A stretch of 64,000 bases of DNA from Homoserinimonas sp. OAct 916 (GTDB lineage Bacteria > Actinomycetota > Actinomycetes > Actinomycetales > Microbacteriaceae): contig NZ_QJHB01000003.1 of assembly GCF_003260275.1 (NCBI RefSeq), forward strand, positions 186,001 to 250,000. Reading direction: 5' to 3'. The notes under the pieces were generated by a model. It was given only the letters and a program-made list of their open reading frames with translations, made no database searches and was not told the origin of the DNA. This document shows, in pieces, positions 9,047-16,669 of this stretch. The position numbers and the translations under genes were made by a program. Every line of letters starts with the position of its first letter. The first letter of the stretch is position 1.

Positions 9047-9478
9047 TCACAGGTGGATCAGCGCGAGGCCCGATTCAGGGTCGATGTGCTTTGTCAGGTG
9101 CGCCGGCGTCTCGGTCAGGATCAGCTCGCAGGTGGGTCTGACGATCGCTTCCTGCAGGTGCCCACCGTGCGCTGTGCCATTTCGCCTGCCAACGACGACA
9201 TGGCCGTGCACCACCGGTTCTCCGTCTTTCAGCACAATGTCGCCGATCAGGGAAAGGAGTTCGACCTGCTCATTCAGATCTACGGAGGTTCGGTATTCCT
9301 TGGTCTCCCAATCGAACCAGGCGAGGGTGACAGATGAGAGCGCCCCGATAGCGGTGAAGCTGCTGGCCGAGACGTCCTGCTCCACCGCGAAACGCTCCAG
9401 CCCGGCTACCAACTCGTCACCGGCATCGAAGATCAGAGCGAACGTCTTTGGATCCTCGTCGATCAGTTTGTAACGCAT
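9047..9478 (-). CDS. PPC/DUF296 domain protein (AT-hook-protein-like domain)
   Basis: The 143 residues correspond to one PPC (DUF296) domain: an N-terminal MRYKLI, then FAVEQDVSASSFTAIGALSS, a central VELLSLIGDI and HGHVVVGRRNGTAHGGHL, all typical of the fold. In plants the domain accompanies AT-hooks. Bacterial stand-alone members are trimeric, often bind a metal through the HGH histidines, and have no settled function. GGAGAG is well placed before the ATG. The SDR and sigma fragments lie immediately downstream. Confidence 0.85.
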   Translation of the reverse strand: MRYKLIDEDPKTFALIFDAGDELVAGLERFAVEQDVSASSFTAIGALSSVTLAWFDWETKEYRTSVDLNEQVELLSLIGDIVLKDGEPVVHGHVVVGRRNGTAHGGHLQEAIVRPTCELILTETPAHLTKHIDPESGLALIHL

Positions 9479-9663
9479 TCATGCTCTCCGTTCCCTGGCG
9501 TGGGTCCGCTCTACCGAACGCCGCATTATAATGTAACGCGAATGACGCACTGTAACTCCAACTGCGCGGGTCGAATTCTGCCAGTGTGCACGCCAGCGTA
9601 GTCGTGCAGATCCAAACGACGGGTGCGTCTTGCCGCGATGAGCCGCACGACGCAAGATGGGAT

Positions 9664-12600
9664 ATGGCCGCGATTCGACTCCCCGATCCCATACTCACCG
9701 AGCAGTCGATTGATATCGCTGGACTGGAGCGCGAACTGCTCGCCCGGGTCGACGGCGAGGTGCGGCTCGACGCCGGTTCGCTGGCCGCCTACTCCACCGA
9801 TGCCTCCAACTACCGGCAGGTTCCGATCGCGGTGGTCGTGCCGCACACGGTGGATGCGGCGGCAGAAACGGTCGCGGTCTGCGCCGAATTTCAGGCCCCG
9901 GTGCTGTCCCGCGGCGGCGGGACCAGCTTGGCCGGGCAGTGCTGCAACGTGGCGGTCGTCATCGACTGGTCGAAATACTGCAACAAAGTGGAATCCATCG
10001 ACCCGGCGGCGCGCACCGCGATCGTTCAGCCCGGGGTGGTGCTGGAGCGGTTGAACGATCTGGCCGGCGCCCACGGCCTGATGTATGGTCCGAAGCCGGC
10101 TACGCACAAGCGCTGCACGCTCGGCGGGATGATCGGCAACAACTCGTGCGGTGCCACTGCCCAGGCGTTCGGCAAGACCGTCGACAACCTAGTGCGGCTC
10201 GAGGTGCTCTGCTACGACGGCACCCGGTTCTGGGTCGGCGGCGAGAAGACCCTGGATCTCGGGGCCGAAGGCAGGGTGGGCGACATCCACCGAGGGCTCA
10301 AGACGATCGTCGACGAGTTCGGCGACGACATCCGGCAGAAATTCATAGACATTCCGCGCCGGGTGTCCGGCTACAACCTCGATGACCTGCTGCCCGAGCG
10401 CGGGGTCGACCTCGCGAAGATGCTGGTTGGCTCTGAATCGACGCTGGTCACCATCCTCCGTGCCGAGCTCACGCTGGTGCCCGTGGTGCCAGTCACGTCG
10501 ACCGTGCTGCTGGGGTACTCATCGCTGCCGGACGCCGCGGACGCAGTGCCACAGATCCTGCCCCACCAGCCGCTGCAACTCGAAGGCTTTGACGCGCACC
10601 TCGTCGACCGGGAACGGGCTCGGGGGGCGAACGCTGCCGGCATCAATGTTCTGCCACACGGTGACGCGTGGCTCATGGTCGAATTCGGAGGCTCTGACAG
10701 CGACGAGGCACAAGCGCGGGTGAACGCCTTTATCGATTCGCTGGATGACGTGAGCCCGCGTCCGTCTATCACGATCCTGGACGACGAGCGGTCCCAGCAA
10801 GCGGTGGTCAGCCTGCGCGAAGACGCTCTGGGTGCCGCCGCCGGTTTACCGGCGGAGCAGTCGAGCTGGTCGGGCTGGGAGGATGCGGCGCTCCCGCCCG
10901 CGCGGCTCGGCGATTATTTGCGCGACTTCGACAGGCTGCTCGGAGAGTTCGGTTACGGTGACGCCACCACGATCTACGGTCATTTTGGGCAGGGTTGCGT
11001 GCACTGCCGCATCCCGTTCGAGCTGGGATCGCTGCGCGGCGTCGCCCGTTTTCGCCAATTCGTCACGCGGGCGGCCCAACTGGTCGTCGGCTACGGCGGC
11101 TCCCTGTCCGGTGAGCACGGGGACGGCCAGTCTCGCGCTGAACTGTTGCCGATCATGTTCGGCGACCGGGTGGTGGAGGCGTTCCGGCGCACCAAGACGC
11201 TTTTCGACCGGACCAACCGCATGAACCCGGGCAAGATGGTGCTGCCCTACGGGGTCGGCGAGAACCTGCGCGTCACCGGGTACCGGCCACGGGCTGTGCG
11301 CCACCAGCAGTTCGACTACCCAGATGACGGCGGAGCGTTCGGCAACGCGGCGTTGCGTTGCATCGGCGTCGGTAAGTGCCGTGAACATTCCGGCGGTGTG
11401 ATGTGCCCGTCGTATCGTGCCACCGGTGAAGAGGAGCATTCCACCCGCGGCCGCGCCCGGTTGCTGTTCGAGATGCTCGATGGGCCGCGCTCCGGTGGCA
11501 GCGTCCAAGATGGGTGGCGCTCCACCGACGTGCGGGATGCTCTCGATCTGTGTCTGTCCTGCAAGGGCTGCAAATCCGACTGCCCAACTGGGGTCGATAT
11601 GGCCACCTACAAGGCAGAGTTTCTCTCGCACCACTACGTCCGGCGCATCCGCCCGGCCGCCCACTATTCGATGGGCTGGCTGCCCTACTGGGCTCGCCTG
11701 GTGCGCTGGGCGCCGCGTCTGGTGAACCTGCTCACCCATGCGCCGGGCCTGGCATGGCTCGCATCTCGCGTCGGAGGGTTGGAGCCACGCCGGCCGATCC
11801 CATATTTTGCCGCCGAGCGGTTCACCGACTGGTATCGTCGGCGCGGCCCACGGGGAAGCGGCAACCGCGGCGAGGTCATGCTCTGGCCCGACACGTTCAA
11901 CAACTACCTGCAACCGGCGGTGGCGCAATCCGCCGTAGAGGTGCTCGAGGATGCCGGCTACCGGGTGGTCATTCCCGACGACGACCTGTGCTGCGGGCTC
12001 ACCTGGATCTCCACCGGCCAGCTGGATCGCGCCAAGAAAGTGCTGACCCACACCGCCCGTTCGCTCGCACCCGCCCTGCGCGGCGGAACACGTCTGGTGG
12101 GGCTGGAGCCGAGCTGCACCGCCGTCTTCCGCTCCGATGGACCAGAATTGCTCTCCGAAGATGCCGATGTTGCCCTGCTCGCGGAACGCACCGTGACGTT
12201 CGCCGAACTGCTGAACGACACCGACTGGGTGCTGCCACAGATCGACCGGTCGGCCGTGGTGCAGCCACACTGCCACCAGCACGCGGTGTTGACGGTGGAG
12301 GCCGACACGGAGCTGATGCGCAAGGCGGGTATCGAGCCGCAAACCGTCGGCGGATGCTGCGGACTCGCGGGAAATTTCGGCTTCGAGGCCGGCCACCTGG
12401 AGGTGTCGATGGCGTGTGCCGAGACCGAGTTGCTTCCCGCGGTGCGGGCAGCCGATCCTGGTGCGCTGGTTCTGGCCGACGGGTTCAGCTGCCGCACCCA
12501 GATCGAGCAGGCCGGGGTGGGCAGGCAGGGCGTGCATCTGGCCGAGGTGCTGGCCGCAGCGCTGCGCGGGGCGGAGTTCACAGACTGCGCCGAGGATGCC

Positions 12601-12672
12601 ATCCTGGTGCGTCCAGCACCCCCGCAGGTCTTGCGCGGCCGGCCTGACGCGAGGCCGTTTGTGAGACGCTGA
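9664..12672 (+). CDS. FAD-linked oxidase / Fe-S D-lactate (or 2-hydroxyacid) dehydrogenase, fused form
   Basis: This 1002-residue protein carries everything GlcD-GlcF-type enzymes split between subunits. An N-terminal FAD-binding domain contains LSRGGGTSLAGQ and MIGNNSCG; an FAD-oxidase C-terminal domain contains YGGSLSGEHGDGQ. Two Fe-S segments follow near residues 565-650, the second being CLSCKGCKSDCP. Two CCG-type domains end the protein (DDDLCCGLTW, EPSCTAVFR, HCHQHAV, GGCCGLAGNFGFE). It would oxidise D-lactate, glycolate or another 2-hydroxyacid and pass electrons to the quinone pool. I chose the ATG at 9664, close to the first conserved residues; an in-frame start at 9586 exists. Substrate identity is not decidable here. 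Confidence 0.9.
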   Translation: MAAIRLPDPILTEQSIDIAGLERELLARVDGEVRLDAGSLAAYSTDASNYRQVPIAVVVPHTVDAAAETVAVCAEFQAPVLSRGGGTSLAGQCCNVAVVIDWSKYCNKVESIDPAARTAIVQPGVVLERLNDLAGAHGLMYGPKPATHKRCTLGGMIGNNSCGATAQAFGKTVDNLVRLEVLCYDGTRFWVGGEKTLDLGAEGRVGDIHRGLKTIVDEFGDDIRQKFIDIPRRVSGYNLDDLLPERGVDLAKMLVGSESTLVTILRAELTLVPVVPVTSTVLLGYSSLPDAADAVPQILPHQPLQLEGFDAHLVDRERARGANAAGINVLPHGDAWLMVEFGGSDSDEAQARVNAFIDSLDDVSPRPSITILDDERSQQAVVSLREDALGAAAGLPAEQSSWSGWEDAALPPARLGDYLRDFDRLLGEFGYGDATTIYGHFGQGCVHCRIPFELGSLRGVARFRQFVTRAAQLVVGYGGSLSGEHGDGQSRAELLPIMFGDRVVEAFRRTKTLFDRTNRMNPGKMVLPYGVGENLRVTGYRPRAVRHQQFDYPDDGGAFGNAALRCIGVGKCREHSGGVMCPSYRATGEEEHSTRGRARLLFEMLDGPRSGGSVQDGWRSTDVRDALDLCLSCKGCKSDCPTGVDMATYKAEFLSHHYVRRIRPAAHYSMGWLPYWARLVRWAPRLVNLLTHAPGLAWLASRVGGLEPRRPIPYFAAERFTDWYRRRGPRGSGNRGEVMLWPDTFNNYLQPAVAQSAVEVLEDAGYRVVIPDDDLCCGLTWISTGQLDRAKKVLTHTARSLAPALRGGTRLVGLEPSCTAVFRSDGPELLSEDADVALLAERTVTFAELLNDTDWVLPQIDRSAVVQPHCHQHAVLTVEADTELMRKAGIEPQTVGGCCGLAGNFGFEAGHLEVSMACAETELLPAVRAADPGALVLADGFSCRTQIEQAGVGRQGVHLAEVLAAALRGAEFTDCAEDAILVRPAPPQVLRGRPDARPFVRR

Positions 12673-12944
12673 ATACCCTGGGGAGACTCACCAGAGCGTC
12701 TTCCCGGGCGACCGTTTCCGTTCTCTGGCACAACAAACCCTGTCCAGGAACGATGCCATTCTTTTGACTCGAAAGGACAGCGAGGAAGCTCGACTGATCG
12801 AAGCCGAGCGTTTGGAATGATGTGTCAGTGAAAGCACGCAGGTCCGTGACGCCGCTGGCCCAGAGAGCACCTTGCGCAATGTTCCAGTGCAGCCTCACGT
12901 CAGCCGGGTCGCGGCCCAGAATCAATTGATCGTGTGTCGACGTG
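12673..12944 (+). other. Intergenic region between convergent genes
   Basis: No confident gene or RNA is seen. The minus strand stays open through this interval and contains protein-like stretches (LILGRDPADVRLHW, FQTLGFDQSSFLAVL), but there is no clear start or RBS, the frame overlaps the downstream end of the ABC permease gene, and I recognise no family. It may be a decayed gene. Confidence 0.4.
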
Positions 12945-13715
12945 TCAGTTCTTCGGGGTTGCCCGACGCATGAGATAGAAGCCGGTGATCGCCGCGAGCG
13001 TCGTGGGCACCAGGCTCCACAGGGCCACGCCCATGGCACCGTTCCGGGCAAACCAGGCGCCGACGGCCGGCCAGTTGTCGGCGAAGGTGGTGAGAGCAAC
13101 GAACCCGATGACGAGCAGGGTGAGGAAGGCGAAGAACACGTACATTCCGTTCGCGCGCCACCTCACGTAGACCGATGCGGTGGCCGCGCCGATGAAGAAG
13201 AAGAACAGGAATATCAGGAGGAACAGGACGAATTGCAGAACGGGGTTCTCTTCGCGAAAGTAGACGACATCGAACATCGACCCGCCCAGACCCCAGCCGT
13301 TCGTGACTCTCTCGAGCACAGCCATCACGGTCATGATCGCGGCGTAATACGCACTCAGCAGCACGAAGGCAACGCATGTCCCGAGGTAGAAGTCGCGCCG
13401 GGTGACGCTGAAGCCGAGCGCGAACGGGAAGGTGAGATTGACCGCCTGCACCGCCACGACCAGCATGTAGATGAAGATGAATGAGGATGCCCCGCTGAAC
13501 TGGATCCCGTCGATGGCATCCTGCCGGTCTGCCACGCCGACGGCGTCGAAGAGCAGCCACCAGATGACGTAGTTCACCAGGAAGATGAAGGCGAGGATCA
13601 ACAACGGCAGCACCATGATCGGAAACCGGTTGATCAGGTGCAGCCTGGTGACGTTGAAGATTCGGGCCAGTGTGGCACTTTCTGGCCGGTGGGTGGTTTC
13701 GGTGAGGGTTGTCAT
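12945..13715 (-). CDS. ABC transporter membrane subunit (ABC-2-like)
   Basis: A 256-residue integral membrane protein with about six predicted helices (for example MVLPLLILAFIFLVNYVIWW and VLFLLIFLFFFFIGAATA). A cytoplasmic LGFSVTRRDFYLGT loop is typical of ABC-2-like permeases of the GntR-linked exporter group. Its ATG overlaps the stop of the ATPase gene by 4 bp, so the two make one exporter. The substrate is unknown; relatives near GntR-YtrA regulators are linked to cell-envelope stress or antibiotic response. Confidence 0.85.
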   Translation of the reverse strand: MTTLTETTHRPESATLARIFNVTRLHLINRFPIMVLPLLILAFIFLVNYVIWWLLFDAVGVADRQDAIDGIQFSGASSFIFIYMLVVAVQAVNLTFPFALGFSVTRRDFYLGTCVAFVLLSAYYAAIMTVMAVLERVTNGWGLGGSMFDVVYFREENPVLQFVLFLLIFLFFFFIGAATASVYVRWRANGMYVFFAFLTLLVIGFVALTTFADNWPAVGAWFARNGAMGVALWSLVPTTLAAITGFYLMRRATPKN

Positions 13716-14602
13716 GCGCTCTGCTCGAATTCTGTGGTGGAGGTGTCGGTCTTGCGGACAATGAGCTGCTGGAGGGATACCGGAGACAGCTCCAGGCCGG
13801 CTGCGGTGGCCTTCTGGCGTGCCGCCGGGCTGAGCGCTTCGACGGTGACGGACGCGAGCCCACCGACTCCTTCGCGGTGCACGACCGAGTGGGAGGCGAC
13901 GAACGAGTCCACCGCTCCCCGGGGGCCCACAACGGTGGTCGCCGACATTCGCAGGTCTTCGGCGTTCTGGTCAATGATGATGCGGCCCTCGTCAATCACG
14001 AGGACGTGTTCGAGCAGGTTGCTGACCTCGTCGATCAGATGTGTGGACAGGATGACTGTGCGCGGATGCTGCGTATAGTCCTCAAGGAGCCGGTCGTAGA
14101 AGATCTGGCGAGCAACGGCATCCAGGCCCAGGTACGGTTCGTCGAAGAATGTGAGAGGCGCCCGGGAGGCGAGACCGACGATGACCCCGACGGAGGAGAG
14201 CTGCCCGCGGGAGAGCTTCTTGATGCGCCGGTCCGTCGGTAGGCGAAAGTCCTGAACCAATCGCTCGGCGAAATCGGCGTCCCAGTTACGGAAGAACCAG
14301 GGCGCACTCTTCAGCACGTGTTTGACCATGAACTCATCCGGGTACTTCTGACTCTCTTTGATGAAGCAGAGGTTCTGCAGTACCCGGGCCGCCTCGACCG
14401 GGGATTCGCCGAAAACGCGGATCTGTCCCCGCGTTGCGAAGTCCTGCCCGGTGAGCAACTGCATGAGCGTGGTCTTTCCTGCACCATTTCGGCCAAGCAG
14501 GCCGTAGATCGTGTTCTCTTCGACGGCAAAACTGACGTCGTCTACAGCATTCAAGTTGCCGAAGCGCTTGGTGAGGCCGGAGACCTCGACGACTGGGCTC
14601 AT
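13712..14602 (-). CDS. ABC transporter ATP-binding protein
   Basis: A 296-residue ATPase with Walker A GRNGAGKTTLM near residue 37, the signature LSRGQLSSVG near residue 135 and Walker B TFFDEPYLGLD near residue 157, followed by the H-loop in LSTHLIDEV. It powers the membrane subunit encoded next, to which it is coupled by a 4-bp overlap. It overlaps the upstream GntR gene by 4 bp, giving a tight three-gene gntR-ATPase-permease operon. Confidence 0.92.
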   Translation of the reverse strand: MSPVVEVSGLTKRFGNLNAVDDVSFAVEENTIYGLLGRNGAGKTTLMQLLTGQDFATRGQIRVFGESPVEAARVLQNLCFIKESQKYPDEFMVKHVLKSAPWFFRNWDADFAERLVQDFRLPTDRRIKKLSRGQLSSVGVIVGLASRAPLTFFDEPYLGLDAVARQIFYDRLLEDYTQHPRTVILSTHLIDEVSNLLEHVLVIDEGRIIIDQNAEDLRMSATTVVGPRGAVDSFVASHSVVHREGVGGLASVTVEALSPAARQKATAAGLELSPVSLQQLIVRKTDTSTTEFEQSA

Positions 14603-14964
14603 GCGATGTCTTCTTTCGTGATGGCGGAGATCATTTCGGCCAGTTGAGATTCTGGGATGCCGAGCTTGCGGGCCTCCAGCACCAGGGGCCGCACATAGTC
14701 GGCCTCGAATTGTTTGCGGCGGCCCTTCAGGATGATCTCCCTGGAGCCCTCGTTCACAAACATTCCGATGCCTCTTTTCTTGTAGAGGATTCCCGCGTCA
14801 ACGAGTAGGTTCACCCCTTTGGCTGCCGTTGCCGGGTTGATTCGATAGAAGGTGGCGAACTCGTTGGTAGACGGCACCTGGGCCTCTTCGGGAAGAGAAC
14901 CGCTGATGATGTCGTTCTCGATGCGCTCGGCGATCTGATGGAAGATCGGCCTGCCTTCTTCCAT
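14599..14964 (-). CDS. GntR family transcriptional regulator (YtrA-type)
   Basis: At 121 residues this is the short YtrA class: an N-terminal winged helix (PIFHQIAERIENDIISGSLP, then VPSTNEFATFYRINPATAAK) and only about 40 residues of helical dimerisation tail, without a ligand domain. Regulators of this class usually control the ABC transporter genes that follow them, and here the overlap with the ATPase gene supports that. GGAGGA lies 7-8 bases upstream of the ATG. An inverted repeat upstream is a likely self-operator. Confidence 0.9.
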   Translation of the reverse strand: MEEGRPIFHQIAERIENDIISGSLPEEAQVPSTNEFATFYRINPATAAKGVNLLVDAGILYKKRGIGMFVNEGSREIILKGRRKQFEADYVRPLVLEARKLGIPESQLAEMISAITKEDIA

Positions 14965-14981
14965 TCAGCTGTCCTCCGCGT

Positions 14982-15011
14982 GTTACTTGGTTAGTTACTC
15001 AACCAGTTAAC
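14982..15011 (-). promoter_or_regulatory. Probable GntR operator (inverted repeat)
   Basis: Arms GTTACTTGGTT (14982-14992) and AACCAGTTAAC (15001-15011) match at 9 of 11 positions when one is reverse complemented, with an 8-base spacer. The repeat lies 18-47 bases before the GntR start codon, where a promoter for the gntR-ABC operon must be. The position suggests autorepression. Binding by this GntR is inferred. Confidence 0.6.
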
Positions 15012-15112
15012 CCACTTGCAATGCGCGTGTCAAGAGGAATCTTCTCGGATTGCCGGGCGCCTTCCGCTGCCTGCGCCAGGTGAGGAGTGTGCTGAGGGCT
15101 GGACGAGGACCC

Positions 15113-15118
15113 TAGGAT
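15113..15118 (+). promoter_or_regulatory. -10 element of a leaderless promoter (TAGGAT)
   Basis: TAGGAT ends 7 bases before the ATG at 15126, so transcription would begin at or next to the start codon. No ribosome binding site precedes that ATG. Confidence 0.55.
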
Positions 15119-15125
15119 GGGTCGC

Positions 15126-15494
15126 ATGGCAGTGTTGCTCTCGGTGATCACCTTCGTTGCGCTTCTGGGCGCCTTGATCGACATCGTCACGAAGCAGGAC
15201 TCACAGGTGAAGCACCTGCCGAAGATGGCGTGGATCATCCTTGTGATCCTGCTCCCGCTGATCGGAACAATTCTCTGGTTCGCGATCGGTCGAGAATACG
15301 AGGAACAGTCCGGCCGGGGAGGCTTCGGCGAATCGCTCCGGCGGCAGCGACCCGCCGTCACCACGGGCCAACCGGTCACCTCGACCGAGCAGGAATTGGC
15401 CGACCTCGAGCGCGAGATCGAAGAAGAGCACCTGAGGCGCCTCGAGGCCGAGTGGGACAAGCGGCGCAGGCAGTCGGGCTGCGATGCCCAGTAG
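15126..15494 (+). CDS. PLDc_N domain membrane protein
   Basis: A 122-residue protein with two closely spaced membrane helices (AVLLSVITFVALLGALIDIV and WIILVILLPLIGTILWFAIG), the pattern of the phospholipase-D-nuclease N-terminal (PLDc_N) module. A charged, probably coiled-coil tail follows (LADLEREIEEEHLRRLEAEW). No PLD catalytic domain is present. The ATG at 15126 is favoured over 15117 because a -10 hexamer lies 7 bases before it. The role is unknown; such proteins are small inner-membrane components. Confidence 0.8.
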   Translation: MAVLLSVITFVALLGALIDIVTKQDSQVKHLPKMAWIILVILLPLIGTILWFAIGREYEEQSGRGGFGESLRRQRPAVTTGQPVTSTEQELADLEREIEEEHLRRLEAEWDKRRRQSGCDAQ

Positions 15495-15554
15495 CCTGCC
15501 GGTGCACCACGAGACGGGCCGATGCAACGTACAATCCGGCACCCGCCGGCCCGG

Positions 15555-15594
15555 TATACTACACAGTGTAGAAAAGACGGTGTAGAAAAGACAG
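15555..15594 (+). promoter_or_regulatory. Candidate promoter/operator before the formate/nitrite channel gene
   Basis: A -10-like TATACT (15555-15560) overlaps a perfect palindrome CTACAC-A-GTGTAG (15559-15571). Its right half begins a 14-bp direct repeat: GTGTAGAAAAGAC at 15566-15578 and again at 15580-15592. A palindrome on the -10/start region is where a repressor would act. The TACA...TGTA core resembles BlaI/MecI/CopY-type boxes, but that assignment is inference. The channel start codon is about 120 bases downstream. Confidence 0.5.
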
Positions 15595-15714
15595 TTCAAA
15601 AAAAGTTGGAGAAAAGCATTCCGATGCATTCTGCCGAATGCAGATGGTGAAGCGCCCGAACGCCAGCACCTCATCGTTCCACCCCTGATCCACCTCAAGA
15701 TCGAAGGTCAACGG

Positions 15715-16587
15715 ATGCCAGAAGCAAAAAGCCCGGTCATGTTCTCCCCCGCCGAAATGGCGTCGGAGGCTGAGAATGCGTTGGCGCACAAGGCGCTCAA
15801 CAATCCGACACGGGCGTTCATGCTCGCCCTCTCAGGCGGTGGCTACATCGCGCTCGGCTTCGTCTTCTTCATCACCAGTCAGGTCGGCACTGTCGAAGTG
15901 CTCGGCTACGGACTATCGAGGGTGATCGGCGGACTGACCTTCTCGGTTGGCCTCGCGCTGGTCGTGCTCACCGGCGCCGAATTGTTCACCTCGACATCGA
16001 TGACGCTGGTGGCCAGGGCATCCGGGTTGATCACCTGGCGCAGGTTGATAGCGCACTGGTCGATCGTGTACATCGGCAACTTCGTCGGAGCAGCCACTAT
16101 CGTGGCGCTGATCTGGTTCGCCGGCTCCTGGCACCAGGCCGGGGGGATGTGGGGCAAGGTCGTGCTCAATACCTCGCTGGCCAAACTCGACCACGGCTTC
16201 CTGGAAGCATTCGTGCTGGGCATCTTGTGCAACCTCATGGTCTGCCTCGCCGTCTGGGTGGCGTTCGCGGGCCGAACCATCACCGACAAGGTGCTCGCAG
16301 TCACCGGCCCGATCGCTCTCTTTGTCGCGGCGGGGTTCGAGCACTCCGTCGCCAACATGTTCATGATCCCACTCGGCATCCTCATCAAGAATTTCGCGCC
16401 AGCTGAGTACTGGGTTCAGATCGCCACCGATCCCGTGGCCTACGCATCGTTGGAGTGGGGCAATTTCTTGGTCGGCAACCTGCTTCCGGTCACCCTCGGC
16501 AACATCGTCGGCGGCGGCCTGATGATTGGCGTTTACTACTGGCTGATCTTCCGCTTCGGAAAGAAGAAGGACGACGAACTCGCCTGA
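15715..16587 (+). CDS. Formate/nitrite transporter family protein
   Basis: A 290-residue pentameric channel subunit of the FNT (FocA/NirC) family with six membrane helices. Family landmarks are the N-terminal helix with ALSGGGYIALGF, the omega-loop region GAELFTST, GILCNLMVCLAVW and FEHSVANMF, which contains the conserved pore His. It would move formate, nitrite or a similar monovalent anion across the membrane. A roughly 220-bp leader with a palindrome and direct repeats precedes it. No formate or nitrite enzyme is adjacent, so the substrate remains open. Confidence 0.92.
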   Translation: MPEAKSPVMFSPAEMASEAENALAHKALNNPTRAFMLALSGGGYIALGFVFFITSQVGTVEVLGYGLSRVIGGLTFSVGLALVVLTGAELFTSTSMTLVARASGLITWRRLIAHWSIVYIGNFVGAATIVALIWFAGSWHQAGGMWGKVVLNTSLAKLDHGFLEAFVLGILCNLMVCLAVWVAFAGRTITDKVLAVTGPIALFVAAGFEHSVANMFMIPLGILIKNFAPAEYWVQIATDPVAYASLEWGNFLVGNLLPVTLGNIVGGGLMIGVYYWLIFRFGKKKDDELA

Positions 16588-16657
16588 GACCAACGCAGCC
16601 ACGCGACCGAAGCGACCCCATGAGCCTCGCGACGGCGCCCACGGCTCGGCCGAGTCC

Positions 16658-16663
16658 TAGGCT
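16658..16663 (+). promoter_or_regulatory. -10 element of a leaderless promoter (TAGGCT)
   Basis: TAGGCT is followed by 6 bases and the GTG at 16670. The spacing matches the other leaderless starts in this window. Confidence 0.55.
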
Positions 16664-16669
16664 AGAGGG

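Noticed and set aside
10846-12537. A 563-codon open frame antisense to the FAD/Fe-S dehydrogenase
   Set aside because: Composition is the complement of conserved codons; no recognisable protein features.
12578-13099. Minus-strand frame spanning the gap before the ABC permease
   Set aside because: Overlaps two certain genes and has no start signal; only the gap part looks protein-like, so it is noted as a possible relic but not called.
15559-15789. Small minus-strand frame over the formate/nitrite channel leader
   Set aside because: Covers a promoter with repeats, has no RBS and no family signal.
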